In this document: positions 17,056-25,874 of the stretch, piece by piece
Numbering within the stretch: position 1 is the stretch's first letter
How the letters are laid out: every line of letters starts with the position of its first letter
Assembly (NCBI GenBank): GCA_021805275.1
Contig: JAJZFQ010000005.1
Span: 27,475-91,474 of the forward strand
Length of the DNA stretch: 64,000 nucleotides
Source of the DNA: Pseudomonadota bacterium
GTDB taxonomy: Bacteria; Pseudomonadota; Gammaproteobacteria; Steroidobacterales; Steroidobacteraceae
Direction of reading: 5' to 3'
Position numbers and translations under genes: made by a program
The notes under the pieces: model-generated
Seen by the model: only the letters and a program-made list of their open reading frames with translations
The model's database searches: none
What the model was told of the DNA's origin: nothing

Positions 17056-18219
17056 ATGAACGCGCCCGCCGCAGCCCGGACCTGCCCGCCATCAACCTCG
17101 CCGCGCGCCCTGCCGGCCTGGGCCTACAACCATCCCGAGATGAGCCGCCTCGAACTCGAGCGCATTCTCGAGCCGAGTTGGCAGGTCGCCTGCCACCTGA
17201 GCGCCGTGGCGAAACCAGGCGATTTCGCGACCTTCGAGCTCGGCACCAACGGGGTGGTCGTGTTACGCGCTGCCGACGGGCAGATTCACGCCTACCACAA
17301 CGTCTGCCGGCATCGCGGCGCGCGGCTGCTCGAGGGCACGGGCCATTGCTCCGGCCACATCGTCTGCCCGTACCACGGCTGGACCTACCGGCTGAACGGT
17401 GAGCTCAAGGGTGTCTCTGAGCGCGAGAGCTTCCCGGACCTGGATCGCTCGCAATGGAGCCTGAAGCCGGTGCGCACTCAGGTGGCGTTCGGATTCGTGT
17501 TCGTGTGCCTCACCGGCGATCCGCCGTCCGTCGAGGACGCCTGGGGCACACTCGCCGCGGAGCTCACGCCCTACCGCATCGGGGAGATGCGGCCGCTCGG
17601 CCCGCTGTACATCGAGCATTGGGATTGCGACTGGAAGATCGCCATGGACAACTACCTCGAGTCCTACCACGTGCCGCTCGGACACCCGGGCCTGCAGCGC
17701 ATGTTCACGCCCGATTACCAGGACCAGAGGGTGCTGCCAGGCGGCGTCGCGCGCGGCATCAGTCACCTGCGGGAGCAGCCCTCACGCCTCTGGTCGGAGC
17801 GGCTCTACCAGCGGCTCGTCGGCACGACCTGCACCGATCTGCCACCGCCGATGCGCAGCCGCTGGATGTTCTACAGCGCGCTGCCCAACCTCGGCATCGA
17901 CATTTTTCCCGATCAGATGGACTTCTTTCAGGTTCTGCCGCGCGGTCCGGGCAAATGCACCATCCGTGGCGGCAGCTTTGCGCATCCGGATGGACGGCGC
18001 GAGATGCGCGCCCTGCGCTACCTGGGCGCGCGCATCAACCGCCAGGTGCAACGCGAGGATGAGTCGCTCTGCCTGCGTGTGCAGCGCGGCCTCGGCTCGC
18101 GCTCCTACGAGCCCGGACCGCTCTCGCAGCTCGAGGGCTGCATGCTGCAGCTCCACGATCTGTTGCGCGAACGGATCCCGGAAGTGCGCGAGCCTCGCGC
18201 CCCGGCACGGTTCGCCTAG
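17056..18219 (+). CDS. GbcA-like Rieske non-heme iron oxygenase, alpha subunit (glycine betaine/quaternary amine monooxygenase type)
   Basis: A 387-residue oxygenase. The Rieske 2Fe-2S ligands are C84, H86, C104 and H107. The catalytic mononuclear iron site has D198-N199 and H205/H210 in DNYLESYHVPLGH. In this family glycine betaine is N-demethylated to dimethylglycine (GbcA), or carnitine is split to trimethylamine (CntA); stachydrine demethylase is similar. With carnitine dehydrogenase and a DgcA-like flavoprotein nearby, the GbcA role is favoured. An in-frame ATG at 17038 lies inside the promoter box, so the ATG at 17056, with GAGG upstream, is used. No reductase subunit is found in the window. 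Its last codons overlap those of the converging TetR-Rieske fusion, which aligns with this protein along its length. Confidence 0.87.
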   Translation: MNAPAAARTCPPSTSPRALPAWAYNHPEMSRLELERILEPSWQVACHLSAVAKPGDFATFELGTNGVVVLRAADGQIHAYHNVCRHRGARLLEGTGHCSGHIVCPYHGWTYRLNGELKGVSERESFPDLDRSQWSLKPVRTQVAFGFVFVCLTGDPPSVEDAWGTLAAELTPYRIGEMRPLGPLYIEHWDCDWKIAMDNYLESYHVPLGHPGLQRMFTPDYQDQRVLPGGVARGISHLREQPSRLWSERLYQRLVGTTCTDLPPPMRSRWMFYSALPNLGIDIFPDQMDFFQVLPRGPGKCTIRGGSFAHPDGRREMRALRYLGARINRQVQREDESLCLRVQRGLGSRSYEPGPLSQLEGCMLQLHDLLRERIPEVREPRAPARFA

Positions 18220-19829
18220 CCCGCGCCGCTCCGCGTCGCACCGAGGAGCGGCAAGAGCATGGCCACCAAGCCGCGAAACCGCCGCAGCGCCGGCGAGGCC
18301 GGAGCGCTCGGCTCCCGCTCGATCGGCAGCGTCTCGATACCGCGCTGCGTCGACTCCGCGATGGCGAGCTGCGCAGCAAGATCCGCGCTGGCCGCGCTCC
18401 TGGCACGACTCGCCCGCCCCCCGCGCCCGCGACGCAGTCTCAAGCTGAACACCCGTGCGCGCCCAGGGGCCTCCGGCACCACCTGCAAGAGCCGTGCATC
18501 GTTCGCCGAGAGATCAAGCAGTTGATTCGGGGACAGAAAGTATTGATCGGGCACTTCCCGCTCGAGCCACTGCTCGACGATGAGCTTCCAGTCGGCGGCC
18601 ACCGCCAGGGTCTCGAGCGGCCCGGCGCCCAGCTTTGGCCAAACCGCCAGCGGCACGACTGGCAGGGCCGCCGGGGCGACGCCTGCGGGCAGCGGCGAGC
18701 GCACCAGCACCAGCGGCCCGAGCTGCGCCAACTCGAGGCGAGTCAGGTCGCCCGGCGGGGCACCGCGCAGCCGGGCGCCCGTGAAATCGTAGGCCAGATC
18801 ATGGGCTGCACAGACCAACTCGCCCGAGAGACGTCCCGAGGGCGCCTCCACCAGAGCATGCGGCTGTCGACCGCAGGCATTGCGCAGCGCGTGCAGCCGT
18901 CCGTCGGTCCCGCGCACCACCAGCGCCCGCTCCCACGGCCAGGACACGCTGAGATACTCCCCGGTGCGCGCCAGCTGCTCGCCCAATCCCACCACCTGCC
19001 AGGTCGGGCGCAGCAGCCGCTCGCGCTCGAGCGCGAGCAGCGGCGCGCTGCGGTACGCCCACGGCGGCAGGGGGCGGTCCGTGGCCTGGGGCAACGAGCC
19101 GTTGAGATCGCCGTCGATCCGGCCGATGGGTTCCCCACCCACACGCGCCCCATCAGTCCGGGTCGCCACGGGGAACACGCCCGGGAACACCGAGCCCAGA
19201 TAGGCCAGCGAGCGGCGGCGCGCGGCCTCCCGGTCGATGTCGGCCTCGCTCTGAAACGCGAAGCCCTGCCAGAGCAACTCCAGCACGCCGATCAGACCCA
19301 GCGAGATCGCATCACCGTCGAGATGGTGCAGTCCACACTCAGCCATGAGGCCATCGATGAGCTCGCGCACCAGCAGCGCGAAGTCCTCGTCCTTCTTGCC
19401 GCAGATGTCCTGGTATTCCTGCCGGGAGCTCGCCTCGCCCCAGAACGAGTACCAGACGGAGATCTTGCGCGGGCTGGCGATCTGCGGATCGAGATACAGC
19501 TCGACCAAGCGCTCCAGCGCATGGGCAGGGGTGCTCTTCAGCCGGGAGACCACCGCGAGCACGCGCTCCTCGAACTCGGTGGCAAGGTACGCCAGCGAGG
19601 CGACCAGCATCGCGTCCTTGGAATCGAAATAGAAGCGGACGATTCCCGGGGAAAGATTCGCGATCGCGACCACCTTCTCGACGGTCGTGCGCGACGGGCC
19701 GTACAGATGCAGCGCTGAGATGCACGCATCAATCAACCGCTGCCGCTTGCGCATACGCGGCGTGCGGCGTGTCTGGGGAGTCGGTTCGGCTTCGCGTCCG
19801 GTTGACACGGCGGCAAGTCTATCCTGCAT
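18216..19829 (-). CDS. BetI-like TetR regulator fused to a degenerate Rieske oxygenase domain
   Basis: One uninterrupted 537-residue frame. Residues 26-215 are a complete TetR/BetI protein: the helix-turn-helix is TTVEKVVAIANLSPGIVRFYF (residues 48-68), and the BetI-type RKISVWYSFWGEA is at 121-133. After a linker, residues 252-530 align collinearly with the neighbouring Rieske oxygenase from its N-terminal LPPWAY onward. The Rieske site keeps C319, C340 and H343, but the first His is R321. The iron site is lost: DWKLIVEQWLEREVP replaces the Asp-Asn and first His, and about 60 residues that should carry the second His are missing. It is therefore probably a regulator whose dead oxygenase domain senses a substrate of the pathway; sensing is inferred. 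The start at 19829 lacks a clear RBS, and M26 is an alternative. Confidence 0.85.
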   Translation of the reverse strand: MQDRLAAVSTGREAEPTPQTRRTPRMRKRQRLIDACISALHLYGPSRTTVEKVVAIANLSPGIVRFYFDSKDAMLVASLAYLATEFEERVLAVVSRLKSTPAHALERLVELYLDPQIASPRKISVWYSFWGEASSRQEYQDICGKKDEDFALLVRELIDGLMAECGLHHLDGDAISLGLIGVLELLWQGFAFQSEADIDREAARRRSLAYLGSVFPGVFPVATRTDGARVGGEPIGRIDGDLNGSLPQATDRPLPPWAYRSAPLLALERERLLRPTWQVVGLGEQLARTGEYLSVSWPWERALVVRGTDGRLHALRNACGRQPHALVEAPSGRLSGELVCAAHDLAYDFTGARLRGAPPGDLTRLELAQLGPLVLVRSPLPAGVAPAALPVVPLAVWPKLGAGPLETLAVAADWKLIVEQWLEREVPDQYFLSPNQLLDLSANDARLLQVVPEAPGRARVFSLRLRRGRGGRASRARSAASADLAAQLAIAESTQRGIETLPIEREPSAPASPALRRFRGLVAMLLPLLGATRSGAG

Positions 19830-19863
19830 AATGATTTAGGGGGAGATTATCAGCACCCAGAGC

Positions 19864-20754
19864 ATGCATCGCACCAGAAACCCGTGGCGCTGGCTCATCA
19901 TCCTGCCGCCCCTGGTGTTTCTGCTGACCTTCTTTCTGGTGCCGTTCCTCTACACCCTGAAGATCAGCTTCGCCGACTCGGTGATCCGGATACCACCGTT
20001 CAGCGACATATTCACGCGGACGCCCGATCACCACCTGCGCCTGATCCTCAGCCTCGCCAATTTCCGACGCATCTTCACCGAGCGGCTCTACGTCCTCGCG
20101 TATCTGTTCTCACTGCGCACCGCCCTGTGCTCGACGCTGATCTGCCTGCTGCTCGGCTATCCGATTGCCTACGCAATCGCACGGGCGCGGCCGGCAACGC
20201 GCAACATCCTGCTGATGGTCATCATCCTGCCGTTCTGGACCTCGTTTCTGCTGCGTGTCTATGCGCTCGAGGCCATCATCGACAACGACGGCTTGCTGAA
20301 CACGGTGTTGCTGCGCCTGCACATCATTTCGCATCCGCTCGTCATCATGCACACGAATTTTGCCATTTACATCGGCATCATCTACTCGTATCTGCCGTTC
20401 ATGGTTCTGCCGATATTCGCGACGCTGGAGAAGCTCGATTCCTCGCTGCTCGAGGCCGCCGCCGACCTCGGCAGCCCTCCGTGGCGCACATTCCTCGACG
20501 TCACGCTGCCGTTGTCGATGCCTGGTGTGGCAGCCGGCTCGATGCTGGTGTTCATTCCGGCGGTCGGTGAATTCGTCATCCCCTCGTTGCTGGGAGGGCC
20601 GGGCAACCTCATGATCGGCCGTGTCATGTGGGACGAATTCTTCCTCAACCACGACTGGCCGATCGCCTCGGCCGTCGCCATCATGTTCCTGATCGTGCTG
20701 GTCGGTCCGATCGCGGCCTACCGGCACTTCAGCGACCGCAACGCAGAGAGCTGA
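19864..20754 (+). CDS. PotB-like ABC importer permease
   Basis: A 296-residue inner-membrane permease with about six transmembrane helices. It carries the EAA cytoplasmic loop EAAADLGSPPWRTFLDVTLP that docks the ATPase. Its best family fit is the first permease of spermidine/putrescine or related amine importers. The potC-like gene follows after 4 bp. The ATPase of the system is probably the gene at 9983-11128 and the binding protein the one at 21627-22760. A G-rich stretch at 19838-19845 is 18 bp before the ATG, so the start is not fully certain. Divergent from the TetR-Rieske gene across only 34 bp. Confidence 0.88.
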   Translation: MHRTRNPWRWLIILPPLVFLLTFFLVPFLYTLKISFADSVIRIPPFSDIFTRTPDHHLRLILSLANFRRIFTERLYVLAYLFSLRTALCSTLICLLLGYPIAYAIARARPATRNILLMVIILPFWTSFLLRVYALEAIIDNDGLLNTVLLRLHIISHPLVIMHTNFAIYIGIIYSYLPFMVLPIFATLEKLDSSLLEAAADLGSPPWRTFLDVTLPLSMPGVAAGSMLVFIPAVGEFVIPSLLGGPGNLMIGRVMWDEFFLNHDWPIASAVAIMFLIVLVGPIAAYRHFSDRNAES

Positions 20755-20758
20755 GCCC

Positions 20759-21643
20759 GTGCAGCGACGTTACCCCCTGTTCCGCATCACCACCCTGTGC
20801 CTCGGAATCGCCATCCTGTACGTACCCATCGTGGTGCTGATCGGGTACTCCTTCAACGCCTCGCCGCTGGTTAGCCTCTGGGGCGGACTGTCGACCCGGT
20901 GGTACTTTGCACTGCTGCACAAGCACACCCTGCTGCACGCCGCATTGCTGTCACTCGAGATCGCAGTCACCGCTTCCACGACGGCCGTGCTGTTCGGCAC
21001 TCTCGCCGCCATAGCGCTGGTACGTTTCAAGCGCTTCCCGGGACGCTTCCTGCTCACCGGGATGGTCACAGCACCCCTGGTCATGCCGGAGGTCATCACC
21101 GGCATCACACAGCTGCTGTTGTTCGTCTCGCTGCTGCAGACCTTCGGCTGGCCCCACCGCGGCTTCCTGACGATCGTCCTCGCGCACGTGACGTTCTGCA
21201 TCGCCTACGTCACTGTGACGGTGCGCTCACGGCTGCTCAGCGCCGATCGCTCGCTCGAGGAGGCGGCCATGGATCTCGGCGCCGGACCGACGCGAGCCTT
21301 CCTCGAGGTCACACTGCCGCTGATCGCCCCGGCAATCCTGGCGAGCTGGTTGCTCAGCTTCACTCTGTCGCTCGATGATCTGGTCATCTCGAGCTTCGTG
21401 GCCGGTCCGGGCAGCAACACTCTGCCGATGCTGATCTATTCGAAGGTCAAGCTCGGCGTCAGCCCGGTGGTCAACGCGCTGGCGACGTTGATCATCACGC
21501 TGGTCGGCGTGTGTGTCATCGGCGCCGGCTGGATGATGCGCCGGTCCGAGCGGCACCGCGAGCTCGAGATCCGTCTCGCCGAGCAGTCCAATGCGGCTCC
21601 ACCGAACCCCGCGCCGAACGAGGCGCTCAGAGCCCCGTCGTGA
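20759..21643 (+). CDS. PotC-like ABC importer permease
   Basis: A 294-residue permease with about six transmembrane helices and the EAA loop EEAAMDLGAGPTRAFLEVTLP. Conserved PotC-type segments (PIVVLIGYSFNAS near the N-terminus, TLSLDDLVISSFVAGPGSNTLP near the C-terminus) are present. It starts with GTG at 20759, just after the potB-like stop and behind GAGAG. Its 3' end overlaps the converging binding-protein gene by 17 bp. It forms the second half of the transmembrane channel for an amine or betaine importer. Confidence 0.88.
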   Translation: MQRRYPLFRITTLCLGIAILYVPIVVLIGYSFNASPLVSLWGGLSTRWYFALLHKHTLLHAALLSLEIAVTASTTAVLFGTLAAIALVRFKRFPGRFLLTGMVTAPLVMPEVITGITQLLLFVSLLQTFGWPHRGFLTIVLAHVTFCIAYVTVTVRSRLLSADRSLEEAAMDLGAGPTRAFLEVTLPLIAPAILASWLLSFTLSLDDLVISSFVAGPGSNTLPMLIYSKVKLGVSPVVNALATLIITLVGVCVIGAGWMMRRSERHRELEIRLAEQSNAAPPNPAPNEALRAPS

Positions 21644-22760
21644 CACGCATCCAGATGCGCAGCCGCAGCCGCTCGAGCTTCGCGGAAACTTCCTTGGCCT
21701 CGAATAGCCGCGCCTCGACCTGCGGCGGCGGATAGATGGCCGGATCGTGCAGGATCGAAGGATTTACGTAAGGGTTGGCCGCGCGGTTATCGTTGCCGTA
21801 ATGAATTTCGTTGGTGATCGCGGCGATGACGCGCGGTTTGAGCAGATAGTTCAGCCACTCGAGCGCTGCCTGCGGATGCGCCGCACCGGCCGGAATGAGC
21901 CAAGCGTCGTAGGAAATGTTCGCGCCCTCCACCGGAACGGTGAAGGCCAGATCGAGCGTCTTGCCCGCCGCCCGCGCACGCGCCTCGGATACGGAATAGT
22001 CTCCGGAATACGACATGGCGATGCAGAAGTCGCCGTTGATCAGGCCGTTCATGTACTCGGCGGAATCGAACGCTCGGATATACGGGCGCACCGACAGCAG
22101 CAGCTTCTCGGCACGCAGATAGTCGCGCTTGCGGGTGGTGTTCGGGTCGAGATGCAGATAGACCAGTGCCAGCTGCTCGACACCCTCGGGGGAGTTGAGG
22201 AAGGACACCCCGCAGCCCGCGAAATGCTTGACGACATTCGGATCGAACAGCATGCGCAGGCTGTTGACCGGAGCGTTCGGCATGCGCGCGCGGATCTGCG
22301 CGATGTTGTAGGCGAATCCATCGACGCTGTGCAGGTAGGGCACGGCGTAGCGATTGCCCGGGTCCGCCTTCGCCTCGACGGCGAGCGCGTGCGGATCGAG
22401 ATTCTTCCAGTTCGTCAGCTTCGAACGATCCAGCGGCTGGTAGACACCGGCCTTGATCTGCCGGGCGAAGTAATCGGACGAAGCGGCGACTGCATCGTAG
22501 CCGGAGTCTCCCGCCAGCAGCTTCGCCTCCGCGGTCTGCTGGGAATCGTAGGTGTCGTAGATCACCCGGATCCCGGTCTCGGCCTCGAAGTCGCGGACCG
22601 TGTCTTTGCCGATGTAGTCGGCCCAGTTGTATATATAAAGCACGCGCGGGCGATGCGCCTTCGGCACGGCATGCCCGCAACCGCTCGGCGCGAGCACCAC
22701 CGCCGCCAGCAGCGCCGCACGGGCGCAACCGCCGAGGATCGAGTTCATTCTCATGCGCAT
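21627..22760 (-). CDS. PotD/PotF-like periplasmic polyamine/quaternary-amine binding protein
   Basis: A 377-residue exported solute-binding protein. An N-terminal hydrophobic stretch ends at APSGC, either a signal peptidase site or a weak lipobox. The mature part starts with VLYIYNWADYIGKDTVRDFEAETGIRV, the signature of spermidine/putrescine-binding proteins. IPAGAAHPQAALEWLNYLL is the typical C-lobe segment. The start at 22760 is chosen because GGGGAGAG is ideally placed upstream; a longer frame to 22796 lacks this. It delivers substrate to the permeases at 19864-21643. In this island carnitine, betaine or a related amine is more likely than a polyamine. Confidence 0.85.
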   Translation of the reverse strand: MRMRMNSILGGCARAALLAAVVLAPSGCGHAVPKAHRPRVLYIYNWADYIGKDTVRDFEAETGIRVIYDTYDSQQTAEAKLLAGDSGYDAVAASSDYFARQIKAGVYQPLDRSKLTNWKNLDPHALAVEAKADPGNRYAVPYLHSVDGFAYNIAQIRARMPNAPVNSLRMLFDPNVVKHFAGCGVSFLNSPEGVEQLALVYLHLDPNTTRKRDYLRAEKLLLSVRPYIRAFDSAEYMNGLINGDFCIAMSYSGDYSVSEARARAAGKTLDLAFTVPVEGANISYDAWLIPAGAAHPQAALEWLNYLLKPRVIAAITNEIHYGNDNRAANPYVNPSILHDPAIYPPPQVEARLFEAKEVSAKLERLRLRIWMRVTTGL

Positions 22761-22938
22761 TTTCGCTCTCCCCGCGAGCCGCACTGGAGATTTCACCGCG
22801 CTGTGGCCTGCCCCAGTGTAAACCTTACGTGTGCCGAGGAACGGCCCGCGGGCGACAGCACCGCGCGCCGGGCCGTCGCCTGCCGACTGTCAATCCGCTC
22901 GCCCCCCGCGGATCTTGCCGCACGCTGCGATGCTATCG

Positions 22939-22963
22939 TATTATCGGAGTCATAATATTATAA
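22939..22963. promoter_or_regulatory. AT-rich palindromic element upstream of the acyl-CoA synthetase
   Basis: TATTAT at 22939-22944 and ATAATA at 22952-22957 are inverted around CGGAGTC, and the run continues as TTATAA. The right half TCATAATATTATAA resembles the lcdH/NCS1 element. It lies 18 bp before the start codon of the synthetase, so binding here would block transcription or initiation. Confidence 0.5.
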
Positions 22964-22980
22964 CATGAAGGCCGAGAATC

Positions 22981-25062
22981 ATGGGTAGAACCGCCCTCGA
23001 GCGACTGCTCGCGCCGCGCAGCGTCGCGCTGTTCGGCGGCGTTTGGGCGGACGCCGCTGCGGCGGCCTGCCGCACCATTGGCTACCGCGGCGACATATGG
23101 CGCGTCCACCCGAACCGACCGGCCAGTGCCACCCTGCACTACTTCCGCTCGGTGGAGGATCTGCCGGGGGCGCCTGATGCATCGTTCATTGCGGCGCCGG
23201 CGCGCGAGCTGCCCGGCATCGCAGCATCGCTCGCGCGGCGCGGCGCGGGCGGCTTTGTCTGCTTCGCCTCCGGGTTCGCCGAAACCGGATCGGCCGAGGG
23301 ACGACAGCTCGACGCGGACCTGCGTGCCGCTGCCGGCGAGCTGCCCTACTTCGGGCCGAACTGCTACGGCATCGTCAATTTCTTCGACCGCGCCGCGCTG
23401 TGGCCCGATCAGATCGTCGGCACACCGCCGGAGCGCGGTGTCGCGCTGATCTGCCAAAGCGGTACGATTGCGCTGAATCTGCTGTTCAATCGTCGCTCGC
23501 TGCCGATCGGCTACGTGCTCACCGTCGGCAATCAGGCCCGGCTTGCCCTGGAGGACCTCATCGAGGCGCTCGCGGACGACGAGCGCACGACGGCCTTCGG
23601 CCTGTACGTCGAGGGCGTGAAGGACATGGAGCGATTCGCGCGCGCCGTGGACAGGGCCCGGGCGGCCGGTAAGCCCATCGCACTGGTGAAGACCGGCCGC
23701 ACGGAAGCCGCCGCGCGCACGGTGCACAGCCACACCGGGTCGTTGGCCGGAGCCGATGCAGTGTTCGACGCCTATTGCCGGCAGAGCGGCATCGCCCGCT
23801 GCGACACGCTGACGACGTTGTGCGAGACGCTCAAGGTGCTACACGCCTGCGGTCCTCTGCCCGGCCGGCGGATTCTGTTCATGGGCGCATCCGGGGGTGA
23901 CATGGCGATGAGCGCCGACACCGCCCGCGGACTGCCGTTGAGTTTTCCGCCACTCCCGGCCGAATCGGCGGTCGAACTGCGCACGCTGCTCACCGATCGC
24001 GTTACGCTGTCCAACCCCTTCGATTTCCACACGCACATCTGGTTCGATCGCCCGCGCCTGAATCAGCTGTTCAACATCGTCGGACGGGCAGGCTATGACG
24101 CGCTCGGCTTCGTGCTCGACTGTCCTCCGGCCGACGCGGCGGACGCGAAGAGCTATCTGGACGTCATCGATGAGTTCCAGGGCGTGATGCGCGACGCCGC
24201 GACCCGCGCGGCCCTAGTCAGCTCACTGCCCGAATCGATGCCGGCGCCGGTGCGCACGCAATGCCTGGCCGCGCGCATCGCCCCGTTGCAGGGGCAGCGC
24301 GAGGCGCTCGAGGCGCTCGCGCTCGCCGCCGCGGTAGGCGAAGCGTGGCGGGAGCGCGAGACGGTGCGCCTGCTGAAGCCGGGCCGAGGTTCGGATCGAC
24401 CCGGCCCGCACACCGCGCGGGCCGCAACCTTGACCGAGCACGCCGGCAAGGCAGCGCTGACGGCCTATGGCGTGCGCATCCCTCAGTCGCAGGTCGTGGC
24501 TGCAGCGGAGGCGCCGGCGGCAGCGGCGGCGCTCGGCTTCCCGGTGGTGATCAAGGCCACGGGCGCGAGCCTGGAGCACAAGTCGGACGTGGGCGGCGTG
24601 GTGCTGAACGTCCGTACCCCGCAGGAGGCCGCCGCGGCGGCGGGCCGGCTGGCGCTGCTTTCGGATGAGCTGCTGGTCGAGCAGATGATCGACGACGGGG
24701 TCGCCGAGATGCTCGTCGGCATTACGCTGGACCGGCAGTTCGGGCTGGTGTTGCTGCTTGGCGCCGGCGGTGTACTCGCCGAGCTGCTCGCCGACACCGT
24801 CGTGCTGCTGCCACCATTCACCGCCGGGCGCATCGAACGCGCGGTCCGCGGGCTTGCGGTCGCGCGGCTGCTCGCCGGCTACCGCGGCCGGCCGGCCGCC
24901 GATGTGCCGGCGCTCATCGAAACGGCGCTCGCCTGCGCGCGCTACGCGCAGGATCATCTCGAGCGGCTGCTCGAGCTCGATCTCAACCCGGTCATCGTCC
25001 GCCCTGCCGGCCTCGGCGCCGTCGCGGTCGATGCGTTGGTCCGTCTGAGTGAGGAGTCCTGA
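22981..25062 (+). CDS. NDP-forming acyl-CoA synthetase, putative carnitine/gamma-butyrobetaine:CoA ligase
   Basis: A 693-residue single-chain ligase of the ADP-forming acetyl-CoA synthetase family. An N-terminal CoA-binding domain (PRSVALFGGVW; FGPNCYGIVNFF) is followed by the flavodoxin-like ligase part (ALICQSGTIALNLLF). The phosphohistidine loop is ARTVHSHTGSLAG, and a C-terminal ATP-grasp domain (PVVIKATGASLEHKSDVGGV) closes the protein. Its stop is directly followed by a caiD-like gene, and a caiA-like gene converges. It therefore takes the place of CaiC, which in Escherichia coli is an AMP-forming ligase. The CoA substrate is inferred as gamma-butyrobetaine, crotonobetaine or carnitine. 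Confidence 0.82.
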   Translation: MGRTALERLLAPRSVALFGGVWADAAAAACRTIGYRGDIWRVHPNRPASATLHYFRSVEDLPGAPDASFIAAPARELPGIAASLARRGAGGFVCFASGFAETGSAEGRQLDADLRAAAGELPYFGPNCYGIVNFFDRAALWPDQIVGTPPERGVALICQSGTIALNLLFNRRSLPIGYVLTVGNQARLALEDLIEALADDERTTAFGLYVEGVKDMERFARAVDRARAAGKPIALVKTGRTEAAARTVHSHTGSLAGADAVFDAYCRQSGIARCDTLTTLCETLKVLHACGPLPGRRILFMGASGGDMAMSADTARGLPLSFPPLPAESAVELRTLLTDRVTLSNPFDFHTHIWFDRPRLNQLFNIVGRAGYDALGFVLDCPPADAADAKSYLDVIDEFQGVMRDAATRAALVSSLPESMPAPVRTQCLAARIAPLQGQREALEALALAAAVGEAWRERETVRLLKPGRGSDRPGPHTARAATLTEHAGKAALTAYGVRIPQSQVVAAAEAPAAAAALGFPVVIKATGASLEHKSDVGGVVLNVRTPQEAAAAAGRLALLSDELLVEQMIDDGVAEMLVGITLDRQFGLVLLLGAGGVLAELLADTVVLLPPFTAGRIERAVRGLAVARLLAGYRGRPAADVPALIETALACARYAQDHLERLLELDLNPVIVRPAGLGAVAVDALVRLSEES

Positions 25063-25063
25063 T

Positions 25064-25855
25064 ATGGTTCAAGTCAACGAGGCGGCGGGCGTGCGCACAG
25101 CCGTCGACGGCGCGGTGCTCGAGGTGACGATCGATCGGCCCAAGGCGAATGCGATCGACCTGCCGGCCAGCCGCCGGTTGAACGACGTGTTCAGCGCGTT
25201 CCGCGACGACCCGGCGCTGCGCGTGGCGATTGTCACGGGCGGTGGCGACCGGTTCTTCAGCGCCGGCTGGGACCTCAAGGCGGCCGCCGGCGGGGAGCGC
25301 TCGGACTCGGACTGGGGCAGCGGCGGCTTCGGCGGATTGAACCATCCGCGCAATCTCGACAAGCCGCTCATCGCCGCCATCAACGGCATTGCCTGCGGCG
25401 GAGGCTTCGAGATCATGCTCGGCTGCGACATCATCGTCGCGGAGGATCACGCGCGATTCGCGCTGCCCGAAATCAACGTCGGGGTGCTGGCAGATGCCGG
25501 CACGATAAAGCTGCGGCGGCGCATTCCCTATCACGTGGCGGTGGAGTTCCTGATGACCGGCCGGTGGATGGACGCCGCCGAAGCCAAGCATTGGGGGCTC
25601 GTCAACCACGTGGTGGCGAGCGGCGAGGCGCTCGCCAAAGCGCGTGAAATCGCCCGTCAGCTCGCCGCCGGCCCCCCGCTGCTGTTCCCGGCGATCAAGC
25701 AATTGCTGCGCCACAGCGAGATGGTCGCGGAGCATCCGGCATTCGAGCTGCACGACAGCCTCGACGCGGTGCAGAAGGTGCTGCGCTCGGAGGACCTGAA
25801 GGAGGGCGCGAGCGCGTTCTCCGAGAAGCGCCCGCCGCGCTGGCAGGGTCGCTGA
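25064..25855 (+). CDS. caiD: CaiD-like crotonobetainyl-CoA hydratase / carnitinyl-CoA dehydratase
   Basis: A 263-residue crotonase. FFSAGWDLKAAAGGE, GGFGGL, NLDKPLIAAINGIACGGGFE and the C-terminal FSEKRPPRWQGR match E. coli CaiD closely, including the CaiD-specific GWDLKAAA segment and the C-terminal KR-x-P-x-W-x-GR. The enzyme interconverts crotonobetainyl-CoA and L-carnitinyl-CoA. The start at 25064 has GAGGAG at 25051-25056 and begins 1 bp after the synthetase stop, so the two genes are one operon. This is the strongest marker that the island handles carnitine or gamma-butyrobetaine. Confidence 0.88.
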   Translation: MVQVNEAAGVRTAVDGAVLEVTIDRPKANAIDLPASRRLNDVFSAFRDDPALRVAIVTGGGDRFFSAGWDLKAAAGGERSDSDWGSGGFGGLNHPRNLDKPLIAAINGIACGGGFEIMLGCDIIVAEDHARFALPEINVGVLADAGTIKLRRRIPYHVAVEFLMTGRWMDAAEAKHWGLVNHVVASGEALAKAREIARQLAAGPPLLFPAIKQLLRHSEMVAEHPAFELHDSLDAVQKVLRSEDLKEGASAFSEKRPPRWQGR

Positions 25856-25874
25856 GCGGCCCGACGCGGCCCAC

